A stretch of 30,531 nt of DNA from Prevotella sp. UBA2756. GTDB lineage: Bacteria > Bacteroidota > Bacteroidia > Bacteroidales > Bacteroidaceae. Location of the stretch: positions 1 to 30,531 of the forward strand of contig DEJE01000010.1 of NCBI GenBank assembly GCA_002353205.1. The letters are read 5' to 3'. A program made the translations under genes and the position numbers. Below are positions 23,248 to 30,531 of this stretch, piece after piece (within the stretch, counting starts at the first letter, position 1; every line of letters begins with the position of its first letter). The notes under the pieces are model-generated. The model was not told the origin of the DNA. It saw nothing but the letters and a program-made list of their open reading frames with translations, and did not search any database.

Positions 23248-23274
23248 ATAATAACTCAATATCGCAGTTATTAT
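23248..23274 (-). other. AT-rich hairpin between the GT2 and sugar transferase genes
   Basis: Arms 23248-23256 (ATAATAACT side) and 23266-23274 pair over 9 bp around an unpaired 9-nt loop. On the minus strand the sequence after the stem is A/T-rich, not a clean U-run. It may be a weak terminator or attenuator of the GT2 transcript. Confidence 0.4.
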
Positions 23275-23346
23275 TGCATGAGAAGAGAAAAATCTTCGTT
23301 TTTAGTTCATTCCTCTCACTTCTATCCTCTCGCCTGTTATCTCTCG

Positions 23347-24102
23347 TCACGGTCGGAGTGCGCCATAGAGCTTCAGAAAGTATTTCATGTGAATGAGCAA
23401 GCTGTTGGAAGCGATGCCCAGCTTGCGGCAGGCCATAAGGTCTTCGCGCGTCCCTAATCGTCGGTTCATGAGGCTCTTGGTACTCTCGCCGCCGGTTCGC
23501 ATGGTGACAACGTCGAGAGGAACATATTTCAGCCGCTCTCCCTTCACGTAGGCGATGTTGGCAATGAGCTCGAAATCGGCCGATATGCGGAGTGCGCTGT
23601 CGTAGAGCCCGTGGCGTTCGTACATGCGTCGCCGCAGATAGAGGGAGGGGTGGGGCGGGATGAAGCCCAGGCGCACCATCCACGGGCGGAAGAGTCGTCC
23701 TGAGTAAGTGCGCACGTTGCGCTTCAGGTCGTTACCCTTGACGAAGTGCACGTCGCCGTAGACCCCTTCTATGTCGGGTGTGAAACTTTGTGCCAGGCGT
23801 TCCACCACGTCGTTGGCCGTGAAGAAGTCGTCGGAATTGAGGATACCCACCACGTCGCCCGTGGCCATTCTCACGCCCTTGTTCATGGCGTCGTAGATGC
23901 CGTCGTCGGGTTCTGATATCCACTTCATGCGGCCGCCGAAGAGTTGCTCATAGCGCTGGATGATGTCTGTCGTGCCGTCGGTCGAGCCACCGTCGATCAC
24001 GATATATTCCAGATCGTCCCACGTTTGTCGCAGCACGCTCCTCATAGCGTCCTCCACCGTGGAGGCGCTGTTGAAAGTCACCGTAATAACCGAAATCTTC
24101 AT
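23347..24102 (-). CDS. Glycosyltransferase family 2
   Basis: The 251-residue protein is a GT-A-fold glycosyltransferase that builds a surface glycan from a nucleotide sugar. It starts directly with the fold ('MKISVITVTFNSASTVEDAM'), shows 'VIDGGSTDGT' (about 36-45), 'GIYDAMNKGVRMATGDVVG' and the metal-binding 'LNSDD' motif (near 90), and the later 'SADFELIANI' acceptor-base region. There is no membrane helix. The start codon lies only about 8 nt after a full-match promoter, so the mRNA should have almost no leader. It probably works in the same polysaccharide pathway as the sugar transferase downstream. Confidence 0.92.
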   Translation of the reverse strand: MKISVITVTFNSASTVEDAMRSVLRQTWDDLEYIVIDGGSTDGTTDIIQRYEQLFGGRMKWISEPDDGIYDAMNKGVRMATGDVVGILNSDDFFTANDVVERLAQSFTPDIEGVYGDVHFVKGNDLKRNVRTYSGRLFRPWMVRLGFIPPHPSLYLRRRMYERHGLYDSALRISADFELIANIAYVKGERLKYVPLDVVTMRTGGESTKSLMNRRLGTREDLMACRKLGIASNSLLIHMKYFLKLYGALRP

Positions 24103-24110
24103 TTCGCCTG

Positions 24111-24142
24111 CAAAGGTACAAAGAACCCGTCACATAACCAAA
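24111..24142 (-). promoter_or_regulatory. Bacteroidota-type promoter of the GT2 gene
   Basis: Minus strand TTTG (24139-24142), 20-nt spacer, TACCTTTG (24111-24118): full match. The -7 element ends 8 nt before the ATG. Confidence 0.8.
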
Positions 24143-24190
24143 GGGACGGACGGAAAAATCATGTTGCGGCACATGTGCTGATTCAAAAAG

Positions 24191-24223
24191 AAAGGTCTTT
24201 TGACTCGAAGCCAAAAGACCTTT
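24191..24223 (-). terminator. Rho-independent terminator of the M16 peptidase gene
   Basis: A perfect 12-bp stem (24191-24202 with 24212-24223) around a 9-nt loop. On the minus strand it is followed by 'ctttttg'. It lies 26 nt past the stop of the peptidase gene. Confidence 0.85.
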
Positions 24224-24248
24224 TGTTATGATGTAGGAAAACTGTCGT

Positions 24249-27155
24249 TTAGTATCCGAAGATTTCCTCCGTCGAGAGCCGACGGATGGGACCGATCTTC
24301 TCCAATGCCTTCATGTCGAGCTCCTTTTCGTTGCCGAGAATGACGTAGCGATAGGGCTTGCGGGCCATGAATCGCTGCTCGAAACTGATAATGTCCTTCA
24401 GCGTCAGGGCAGGCAGCGCGTTGTAGATGCGCTCATTCAGGTCGTAGTCGATGCCACGCTGCTTGGCAGCAAGCCAGGCGTTGATGAGCGAAAGCTTGGT
24501 GGTGCGCTCGGTGGCCAGCCGCTTGGTAAGAGCATCCTTGGCGATGCGGAAGGCTGTTTCGCTCTGCGGGATGGTGTCGAGGATGTTATGGAACTGTCGC
24601 ACGCAGTCCATCATCTTGTCGTTCTGCGTGATGATGTGCGTGAAGAAGTATTCGGGATACTCCTTGTACGACGGCTCAACGTAGGCTGCATAGGCGTTGT
24701 AGGCCAGTCCGCGAGCCTCGCGCAGCTCTTGGAAGACGATGGTGTTCATGCCGCCGCCGTAATATTCATTGAAGAGTGCTTTCACGGCAGCCTCCTCGGG
24801 GTTCCAAGAGCGCTGCTCGTTGTGTATCATCCGCATGTAGATGTTCTTCGCATCGTAGGGCGCAATGAGCACTTCGTTCTGCGGTGTGGCCTGCATGGTG
24901 TAGTGCTTGTTCTCCAATGGAGGCAGCAGACGCTTGCCCGTCTTGTGATACTTGGTCACCACGGCAGCCATCTCCTGCACGCTCATGGGACCGTAGTAGG
25001 TGATGATGTGCTCATACTGCGAGAGATTCTTCAGCAGGTCTAGCAGTTCCTGCGGATTCTGCTGTCGCAGCTGTTCCGAGGTGAGGTCGTTGCGGTAGGG
25101 ATTGTAAGGCCCGTAGATGCCATACTGCACGAGGTATGAGAAGTTGGTCTGCTGGTCGAGCTTGTTGTCGGCGCGCTGTTTCTCCTGCAGTTGCACGAAC
25201 TGCTGCCATGCTTGCTGGTCTACCTTGGCGTTCTTCATAATGTTTTCAAGCAGTGCCAGAGCCTGTGCCATGTTCTCGCTCAGTCCGTAGAGGCGCACGT
25301 GAATGTTGCGTCCGGTGACATTCACGAAGTATCCGCAGGCCAGTTTGTAAAATTGCTGCTTGATTTGCTGATTGGTCAGCTTGTCGGTGCCGAGGTATTC
25401 TAAATATTGACCGGCATAAGCGTATCTCAGGTCGGCCTCGTCGCCGAAGTCATACGTGAAGTTCAGTCGGAACGTGCCCGTGTCGTTGTTCTTCACGTAG
25501 ACGATGGGCAAGTTCTTCTTCGTCTTGTCAAACGTCAGGTCGCGCTTGAAGTCGACGAAACGCGGCTGGATGGGTTCCACCTTCGTGTTCTGAACGTCCT
25601 TGACGAACTGGCTCATCAGGTCTCGGTTGGTAGGAATCGGGGTAATCTGCGGCTTGTCTATCTTCTTCAGGTTCTTGTCTTCTCCTTGCCGTTTGTACAC
25701 CACAACGTAGTTATCGCGGAAGTGTTTCCGTGCAAAATCCATGATTTGCTGCTTGGTCATCTTAGCTTTTCGGTCCAGCTGACCAACCTGCTGCTCCCAC
25801 GGTGTCTCGTTGATGAAGGTCTCTACGAAGCTGTTGGCACGGAAATAGTTGCTCTCCAGCATGTCGTAGTAGTTCAGCTTGGTGTTGCTGATGACCGAAG
25901 GCAACAGGTCGTCGGAGAATTCTCCGCGCTTCAGTTTTTCTATTTCTTCGAGCAACAGGGCCTTCACTTCGTCGAGGCTCTGGCCTTCCTTCGGCGTACC
26001 GGCCATCAGGAAGCCAGAATAGTCGCGCATCGTCTGCACGCCGCCCCAAGCGTTGAGCATCTTCATCTGCTGGTTGATGTTCAGGTCGATGAGTCCGGCA
26101 TTGCCGTTGCTGAGCATGCTCTCGATGACCTCGAGCGTGTCCACCTGCAGCGAATTGCCGCGGTCGAAGCGCCATCCCAGCCAGATGGTCTCGGCTTCAA
26201 GGCCGTAGACGGTGGTGTCGCGCGGCGCAGTGATGGGCTTCAGGGTGGGGAACTCAGGCTGACGGACGTCGGTTCCGGGTTTCCACGCGCCGAAATACTT
26301 GTCGATGATGGCGATGACCTGGTCGGGATTGAAGTCGCCGGCCATGCAGATGGCCACGTTGTTCGGACGGTACCACTTGTTGAAGTAGTTCTTGATGTTC
26401 GTGATCGACGGGTTCTTCAGATGCTCCTGCGTACCGATGGTGGTCTGCGTGCCGTAGGGATGGGTCGGGAAGAGCATCTTGGTCATCGACTGCCACAGTT
26501 TGCGCTGGTCCTGGGCGATGCCGATGTTGTATTCTTCGTAGACGGCCTCCAGCTCGGTGTGGAAACCGCGGATGACCATGTTCTGGAACCGTTCGCCCTG
26601 GATCTTTGCCCAGTTCTCCACTTCGTTCGAGGGAATATCCTCGGTGTAGCAGGTCACGTCGTTCGATGTGTAGGCGTTGGTGCCCTCAGCACCGATGGCA
26701 GACATGAGCTTGTCGTACTCGTTCGGGATGAAATACTGCGCGGCAATCTGCGAGACGCTGTCGATTTCGTGGTATTTCTGGCGGCGAAGCTCAGGGTCGC
26801 TGATGAGCCGATATTCCTCGTATCGACGCTGGATGTCGTCCAGATAAGGCTTTTCGGCAGCCGGATTGGTGACGCCGAACTTGTCGGTTCCCTTGAACAT
26901 CAAGTGTTCCAAATAGTGAGCCAAGCCCGTGGTCTCGGCAGGATCGTTCTTCGAGCCGGTGCGGACGGCGATGTAGGTCTGAATACGCGGTTTCTCCGTG
27001 TTCACCGACAGGTAGACCTTCAGCCCGTTGTCGAGCGTGTAGATACGCGTCTTCATCAGGTCTCCGTCCACGGTCTGGTACTTGTAGTCCTTGGCTTGCG
27101 CCGAACAGAGGCCCAGCGCAAGAGCTACCGTTGATAATAAGATTCTCAGTTTCAT
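24249..27155 (-). CDS. M16 family zinc metallopeptidase (insulinase/pitrilysin type)
   Basis: This 968-residue protein has a signal peptide (1-21, ending 'CSAQA'), so it acts in the periplasm or at the envelope. The inverted zinc motif HxxEH is intact as 'HYLEHLMFKGT' (His80, Glu83, His84), and the third ligand comes from the Glu-rich 'TELEAVYEEYN' (200-210). The length holds the two M16 halves: the N-terminal half is catalytic, and the C-terminal half (from about 520) is the inactive partner, with 'EELREARGLAYNAYAAYVE'-like M16C features. Such enzymes degrade short unfolded peptides inside a closed chamber. It lies 72 bp downstream of the DUF4954 gene and ends at a strong terminator. Confidence 0.95.
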   Translation of the reverse strand: MKLRILLSTVALALGLCSAQAKDYKYQTVDGDLMKTRIYTLDNGLKVYLSVNTEKPRIQTYIAVRTGSKNDPAETTGLAHYLEHLMFKGTDKFGVTNPAAEKPYLDDIQRRYEEYRLISDPELRRQKYHEIDSVSQIAAQYFIPNEYDKLMSAIGAEGTNAYTSNDVTCYTEDIPSNEVENWAKIQGERFQNMVIRGFHTELEAVYEEYNIGIAQDQRKLWQSMTKMLFPTHPYGTQTTIGTQEHLKNPSITNIKNYFNKWYRPNNVAICMAGDFNPDQVIAIIDKYFGAWKPGTDVRQPEFPTLKPITAPRDTTVYGLEAETIWLGWRFDRGNSLQVDTLEVIESMLSNGNAGLIDLNINQQMKMLNAWGGVQTMRDYSGFLMAGTPKEGQSLDEVKALLLEEIEKLKRGEFSDDLLPSVISNTKLNYYDMLESNYFRANSFVETFINETPWEQQVGQLDRKAKMTKQQIMDFARKHFRDNYVVVYKRQGEDKNLKKIDKPQITPIPTNRDLMSQFVKDVQNTKVEPIQPRFVDFKRDLTFDKTKKNLPIVYVKNNDTGTFRLNFTYDFGDEADLRYAYAGQYLEYLGTDKLTNQQIKQQFYKLACGYFVNVTGRNIHVRLYGLSENMAQALALLENIMKNAKVDQQAWQQFVQLQEKQRADNKLDQQTNFSYLVQYGIYGPYNPYRNDLTSEQLRQQNPQELLDLLKNLSQYEHIITYYGPMSVQEMAAVVTKYHKTGKRLLPPLENKHYTMQATPQNEVLIAPYDAKNIYMRMIHNEQRSWNPEEAAVKALFNEYYGGGMNTIVFQELREARGLAYNAYAAYVEPSYKEYPEYFFTHIITQNDKMMDCVRQFHNILDTIPQSETAFRIAKDALTKRLATERTTKLSLINAWLAAKQRGIDYDLNERIYNALPALTLKDIISFEQRFMARKPYRYVILGNEKELDMKALEKIGPIRRLSTEEIFGY

Positions 27156-27227
27156 GCTTGAAATATTTTAGTTGTATAGGTTTCAGGGACGGAACGACGG
27201 ACACACCGTATTTGTCCTGACGCCGTG

Positions 27228-29087
27228 TCAGGCCATGTCCTCGTAGTCAATCTCGTGGTCGAGCTTGTTGATAAAGTCATTGAACACCTCATCCTCAACG
27301 TCGCCCATGGCGTATTCCTTCTCGGCATCCTTGCGAATCTCGGCAATCCAGGCACGGCGAGCCGTGATGTAGTCCTGACGGATGCGCTGGGCGTCCTCCT
27401 CGGTGATTTCGCTCAGGCCGTAGTAGTCGAGAATCATCTGGTAAGTCCACGCCCACTGGTACTCACGATAGTGGTCGTTGATTTCCTCGAAGCGGTCAAT
27501 GACGGCCTGAATGGTCTCCAGCGTGCCGTTCTTGATGTCGTCGATGAGGCGTTCCTCTTCGCTTTCGGGCAGCAACAGGCCGCTCAGGTCGATCCAGTTG
27601 CCGCGTCCGATAGTCGTCGTGGGCACTCCGAAGTAGTTGTGCTTCTTTGCCCGCTTCAGCACGGCACCCATATAGAGACGCAGAGCGATGTCGTAGTACT
27701 TGATTCCCTTGCGGAGCGACGACGAGTTGATGACATAGTCGTGGTAGTTATACTGCGACTGCAGGTCGCCCGAGGCCGCGCGGAGGTTCTCAAGAATCTT
27801 CTTGCCGCGCAGGATCTCGCCGACGGAGAACGGTGAGAGCCAGTCAAAGTTCACGATACTCTTCTGACTGCCCTGCAAACGCTTGTCGCGCTTCGGCCAT
27901 TTCTTGATGTCTCGATAGAGTCCCACGGTCGTTATGTTGCGGCCGGGGACGAGATACATGTCGTCGTTGTACGAAATGAGGTAAGAGAAAGGAACGTCGC
28001 GCGTGTCGGGATGGTGCATCAGCTTACCCATACAGACGGAGAAAGCGCCGATTTTTGCAGGCATCAGCACGTAGCTTCCGCTCGCTGTCTTCGTTCCGCG
28101 CTCCAGTGTTCCGTAGTGGATAGGTCCCATCTTGTAGGCATGGTTGGAGAAGTTGGTGTTCGAACCGGCGTTGTAGAACGAGAACTGTCCGCCGATGAGC
28201 AGGCTCGACTTGTGGTGGCTGGCCGAGAACGGGCCGCAGAAAGCAGCACAGGCTTCGCCGTTCGACATGTACGAATTGGCGAAGAAGACGCTCTGCGATG
28301 CGGTGAAACCGTTGGAAATGTGACAAGCCTCGCCCACGAAGCAGTCCTGTATCTTCACGCTGTTGATGATGCTCGAGCCGTTGCAGATGATGCTGTTCTC
28401 GCAGATGACGCCCGTGCCGATATACACCGAGTCGTTCGGGCCGTTCAGGATGGAGCAGTCGCTGAGCCGCGAGGCCCCGTTGATTTCGCAGTTATCGTTG
28501 ATCACCGTGTTGGTGATTTCCTTTGTACCGATGATTTTCACGTTGTTGCCGATGATACCGCGCTCGGGCATGTTGCGCTCGATGTCTTCGTTGATGAGCC
28601 GTCTGATCTCGTCCTTGATGTTCTTGTCGCCGAAGTGCTTCACCATGAAGGCTGCGAACTGGCTGTTCAGGTTGCCGAAGATGATGGCATTGCCGTCGCC
28701 GGCCTCGTTGAGCACGCTGATGAGGTTGCCTTCGCCGTAGGTTGCTCCTTCCGTCGTCTCTATGATGGAGACGTTGGAAATGTAGCAGTCGTCGCCGATA
28801 GTGTAGTTGTTGATATATCCGCCCACGTTCTCGATGAGGCAGTTGTCGCCGATGGTGACGTTGCGCAGGGTGGCGCGGTTGATGCCCGAATGCTTGATGA
28901 AACCCTTGGTGATCTCAACGTTCTTCTCGAAGACGCCGAGATTCACCTCGCCGTAGAAGCTGGTGTTCTTGACATGGTTGGGTTGGAAATCCTCGGCCAC
29001 GCAGACTGATGTCCAGTCTTCTGCCGTGCATCTGTTGTTTTCGAGGATGATGATCTCCTCGTCGGTTAATAATCGGTAGTTTTCCAT
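27228..29087 (-). CDS. DUF4954 family protein, left-handed beta-helix-like
   Basis: The 619-residue protein fits DUF4954, a family found almost only in Bacteroidota. Residues about 55-330 carry hexapeptide-like turns ('ITKGFIKHSGINRATLRNVT', 'IGDNCLIENVGGYINNYTIG', 'CENSIICNGSSIINS'), pointing to a left-handed beta helix as in UDP-sugar acyltransferases and nucleotidyltransferases. The C-terminal 200 residues are mostly helical and rich in Tyr, Arg and Glu. There is no signal peptide, so it is cytoplasmic. A sugar- or nucleotide-sugar-related activity is suggested by the fold only; no catalytic His was identified. It follows hflX after 76 bp and precedes the M16 peptidase, possibly in one transcript. 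Confidence 0.9.
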   Translation of the reverse strand: MENYRLLTDEEIIILENNRCTAEDWTSVCVAEDFQPNHVKNTSFYGEVNLGVFEKNVEITKGFIKHSGINRATLRNVTIGDNCLIENVGGYINNYTIGDDCYISNVSIIETTEGATYGEGNLISVLNEAGDGNAIIFGNLNSQFAAFMVKHFGDKNIKDEIRRLINEDIERNMPERGIIGNNVKIIGTKEITNTVINDNCEINGASRLSDCSILNGPNDSVYIGTGVICENSIICNGSSIINSVKIQDCFVGEACHISNGFTASQSVFFANSYMSNGEACAAFCGPFSASHHKSSLLIGGQFSFYNAGSNTNFSNHAYKMGPIHYGTLERGTKTASGSYVLMPAKIGAFSVCMGKLMHHPDTRDVPFSYLISYNDDMYLVPGRNITTVGLYRDIKKWPKRDKRLQGSQKSIVNFDWLSPFSVGEILRGKKILENLRAASGDLQSQYNYHDYVINSSSLRKGIKYYDIALRLYMGAVLKRAKKHNYFGVPTTTIGRGNWIDLSGLLLPESEEERLIDDIKNGTLETIQAVIDRFEEINDHYREYQWAWTYQMILDYYGLSEITEEDAQRIRQDYITARRAWIAEIRKDAEKEYAMGDVEDEVFNDFINKLDHEIDYEDMA

Positions 29088-29163
29088 AATGTGAATATGT
29101 TTGGGTTGTTATATTTTCGATGTTCTTGATTGCAAAAGTCATTCATGCGAGCAACGTTCGGCC

Positions 29164-30432
29164 TTAGCCGTTGTCGGTCGGCTGCTCCTCCTCAATGTTG
29201 TAGAGGAAGTCGTTGTAGGGGTATTTCTGCACATGGAGCTCGCGCACTTTCTTGTAGAGCATGTCGCGCAGACGGTCGATGTTCTGTCGTTCGCGCGCAG
29301 AAATGAAGATGGTGTCGTCGCCGCTCTTGGCCATCCACGTCTTCTCGAGTTCTTCGAGCGAGATGTTCTCTTTGCGCATGGGAGTGAGGTCGTCGGCCTC
29401 TTTCTCTACCCATGTGTAGGCATCAATTTTGTTGAAGATCATCATCATGGGCTTGTCGGCGGCGCCGAGCTCCTTGAGCGTGTTGTTCACCACTTGTATC
29501 TGTTCTTCAAAGTCAGGGTGCGAGATGTCTACCACATGCACCAGAAGGTCGGCCTCGCGCACCTCGTCGAGCGTCGACTTGAACGAATCCACAAGGTCGG
29601 TGGGCAGCTTGCGGATGAAACCGACGGTGTCGGCCAGCAGGAACGGCAGGTTCTCCACAACCACTTTTCGCACCGTGGTGTCGAGCGTGGCGAAGAGTTT
29701 GTTCTCGGCAAACACCTCGCTCTTGCTCAGCAGGTTCATCAGCGTGGACTTTCCGACGTTCGTATAGCCCACCAGCGCCACGCGGATGAGCCGACCGCGG
29801 TTCTTCCGCTGCGTGGTTTTCTGCTTGTCGATCTCCACCAGACGCTGTTTCAGGAGCGTGATGCGCTGCAGGATGATGCGGCGGTCCATCTCCAACTGTG
29901 TTTCACCCGGACCGCGAAGGCCCACCGAACCTTTGCCGCCGCCCGAGCCGGAACCGCCGCCCTGGCGTTCCAAGTGTGTCCACAGGCGCGTCAGTCGCGG
30001 CAACATGTAGCGGTACTGGGCCAGTTCCACCTGCGTCTTGGCGTTCGATGTCTGCGCCCGCATGGCAAAAATGTCGAGGATGAGCGACGTGCGGTCCAGG
30101 ATCTTCACCTTCAGCTCGCTCTCAATGTTGCGGATCTGCTTGGCCGACAGTTCGTCATCGAAGATCACCATGCCGATTTCGCGCTCGTTGTCTTCCTCTT
30201 GCCTGATGTATTGCTTGATTTCCTCGAGCTTTCCTTTGCCTACATAGGTCACCTGACTGGGGCCGGCTACTTTCTGCGTGAAGCGCTTCACGCATACGGC
30301 ACCGGCTGTCTCGGCCAGAAACTCCAGCTCGTCGAGGTATTCCTTCGTCTTGGCCTCGTCTTGCTGTTGCGTGATCAGACCCACAAGGACAGCTGTTTCG
30401 GCCTTGACTTCAGAGATTACGAATTCCTTCAT
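29164..30432 (-). CDS. hflX: GTPase HflX
   Basis: HflX is a ribosome-associated GTPase that splits stalled or stressed 70S ribosomes. The 422 residues show the N-terminal HflX domain (about 1-150), the glycine-rich linker (about 158-170) with 'GLRGPGETQLEMDRR', a coiled coil and the G domain: P-loop 'VGYTNVGKST' (221-230), G2 'TLDTTVRKV', G3 'DTVGFI', and G4 'NKID'. All nucleotide-binding motifs are intact. The C-terminus is short. The start at 30432 gives the usual family N-terminus. No clear promoter pattern was found in the 99 bp up to the window edge, which hold the hairpin at 30478-30502. Confidence 0.96.
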   Translation of the reverse strand: MKEFVISEVKAETAVLVGLITQQQDEAKTKEYLDELEFLAETAGAVCVKRFTQKVAGPSQVTYVGKGKLEEIKQYIRQEEDNEREIGMVIFDDELSAKQIRNIESELKVKILDRTSLILDIFAMRAQTSNAKTQVELAQYRYMLPRLTRLWTHLERQGGGSGSGGGKGSVGLRGPGETQLEMDRRIILQRITLLKQRLVEIDKQKTTQRKNRGRLIRVALVGYTNVGKSTLMNLLSKSEVFAENKLFATLDTTVRKVVVENLPFLLADTVGFIRKLPTDLVDSFKSTLDEVREADLLVHVVDISHPDFEEQIQVVNNTLKELGAADKPMMMIFNKIDAYTWVEKEADDLTPMRKENISLEELEKTWMAKSGDDTIFISARERQNIDRLRDMLYKKVRELHVQKYPYNDFLYNIEEEQPTDNG

Positions 30433-30477
30433 TTACCTTAATTCCGCAACACTTTGATTTAACTTTATTTATAAGTT

Positions 30478-30502
30478 CCTGAGCAACAAAAAGTTGCTCA
30501 GG
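30478..30502. terminator. Hairpin upstream of hflX, probable terminator of a neighbouring gene
   Basis: A perfect 10-bp stem (30478-30487 with 30493-30502) around an AAAAA loop (UUUUU on the minus strand). Downstream U-tracts are weak on both strands (ATTTTG on plus). It may end a gene outside the window or act as an element in the hflX leader. Confidence 0.5.
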
Positions 30503-30531
30503 ATTTTGCCATGTCAGATTTTTCACTTATC

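Noticed and set aside
25407..27134. 575-codon plus-strand frame opposite the M16 peptidase
   Set aside because: Shadow of a gene with an intact zinc motif and signal peptide.

Overview
The window looks like chromosomal DNA of a Prevotella-like member of the Bacteroidales. Three things point there. The protein families are typical of Bacteroidota: a TonB-dependent receptor with a DUF5689 lipoprotein, PorW/PorX of the type IX secretion system, DUF4954, a Wzi-family protein and type B L31. The lipoproteins have Bacteroidota-style signal peptides, several with acidic residues after the Cys. Several intergenic regions carry the Bacteroidota promoter pattern (TTTG, 19-20 nt, TAnnTTTG) instead of E. 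coli -35/-10 boxes. No rRNA, tRNA or CRISPR array was seen.

Layout. 1-233: 3' end of a PD-(D/E)XK transposase/Rpn-type gene cut by the window edge, then a bidirectional terminator. 320-4272 (minus): a secreted DRGH-type nuclease lipoprotein followed by two coupled exported proteins of unknown function. 4390-4647 (minus): rpmE2 (L31 type B) with its own promoter and terminator. 4797-9826 (minus): an operon of a TonB-dependent outer-membrane barrel, a DUF5689 lipoprotein and a lipoprotein built of four OB-like repeats. 9934-10266 (minus): a small very basic protein, facing aroA across overlapping divergent promoters. 10413-17097 (plus): aroA, a small Cys-rich membrane protein, porW and porX, tightly spaced and probably one operon, so a shikimate enzyme is transcribed with two type IX secretion genes. 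17098-17510: a 413-bp gap with a 22-bp tandem repeat and a long hairpin. 17511-18858: divergent DUF308 membrane protein and histidine phosphatase. 18936-20099 (minus): a secreted Gly/Arg/Ser-rich protein. 20100-20545: a gap with an unusual inverted array of short repeats. 20546-24102: envelope polysaccharide genes (Wzi family, small lipoprotein, sugar-phosphate transferase, GT2). 24249-30432 (minus): hflX, a DUF4954 protein and an M16 zinc peptidase.

How the genes fit together. Most of the window serves the cell envelope: outer-membrane transport and surface lipoproteins, type IX secretion and its regulator, and polysaccharide assembly. The least explained parts are the TonB barrel/DUF5689/four-OB lipoprotein operon with a surface nuclease next door, which could be a nucleic-acid-related surface system (hypothesis only), and three families of intergenic simple repeats (7/8-mers at 20294-20535, 7-mers at 3293-3366, 22-mers at 17276-17341).
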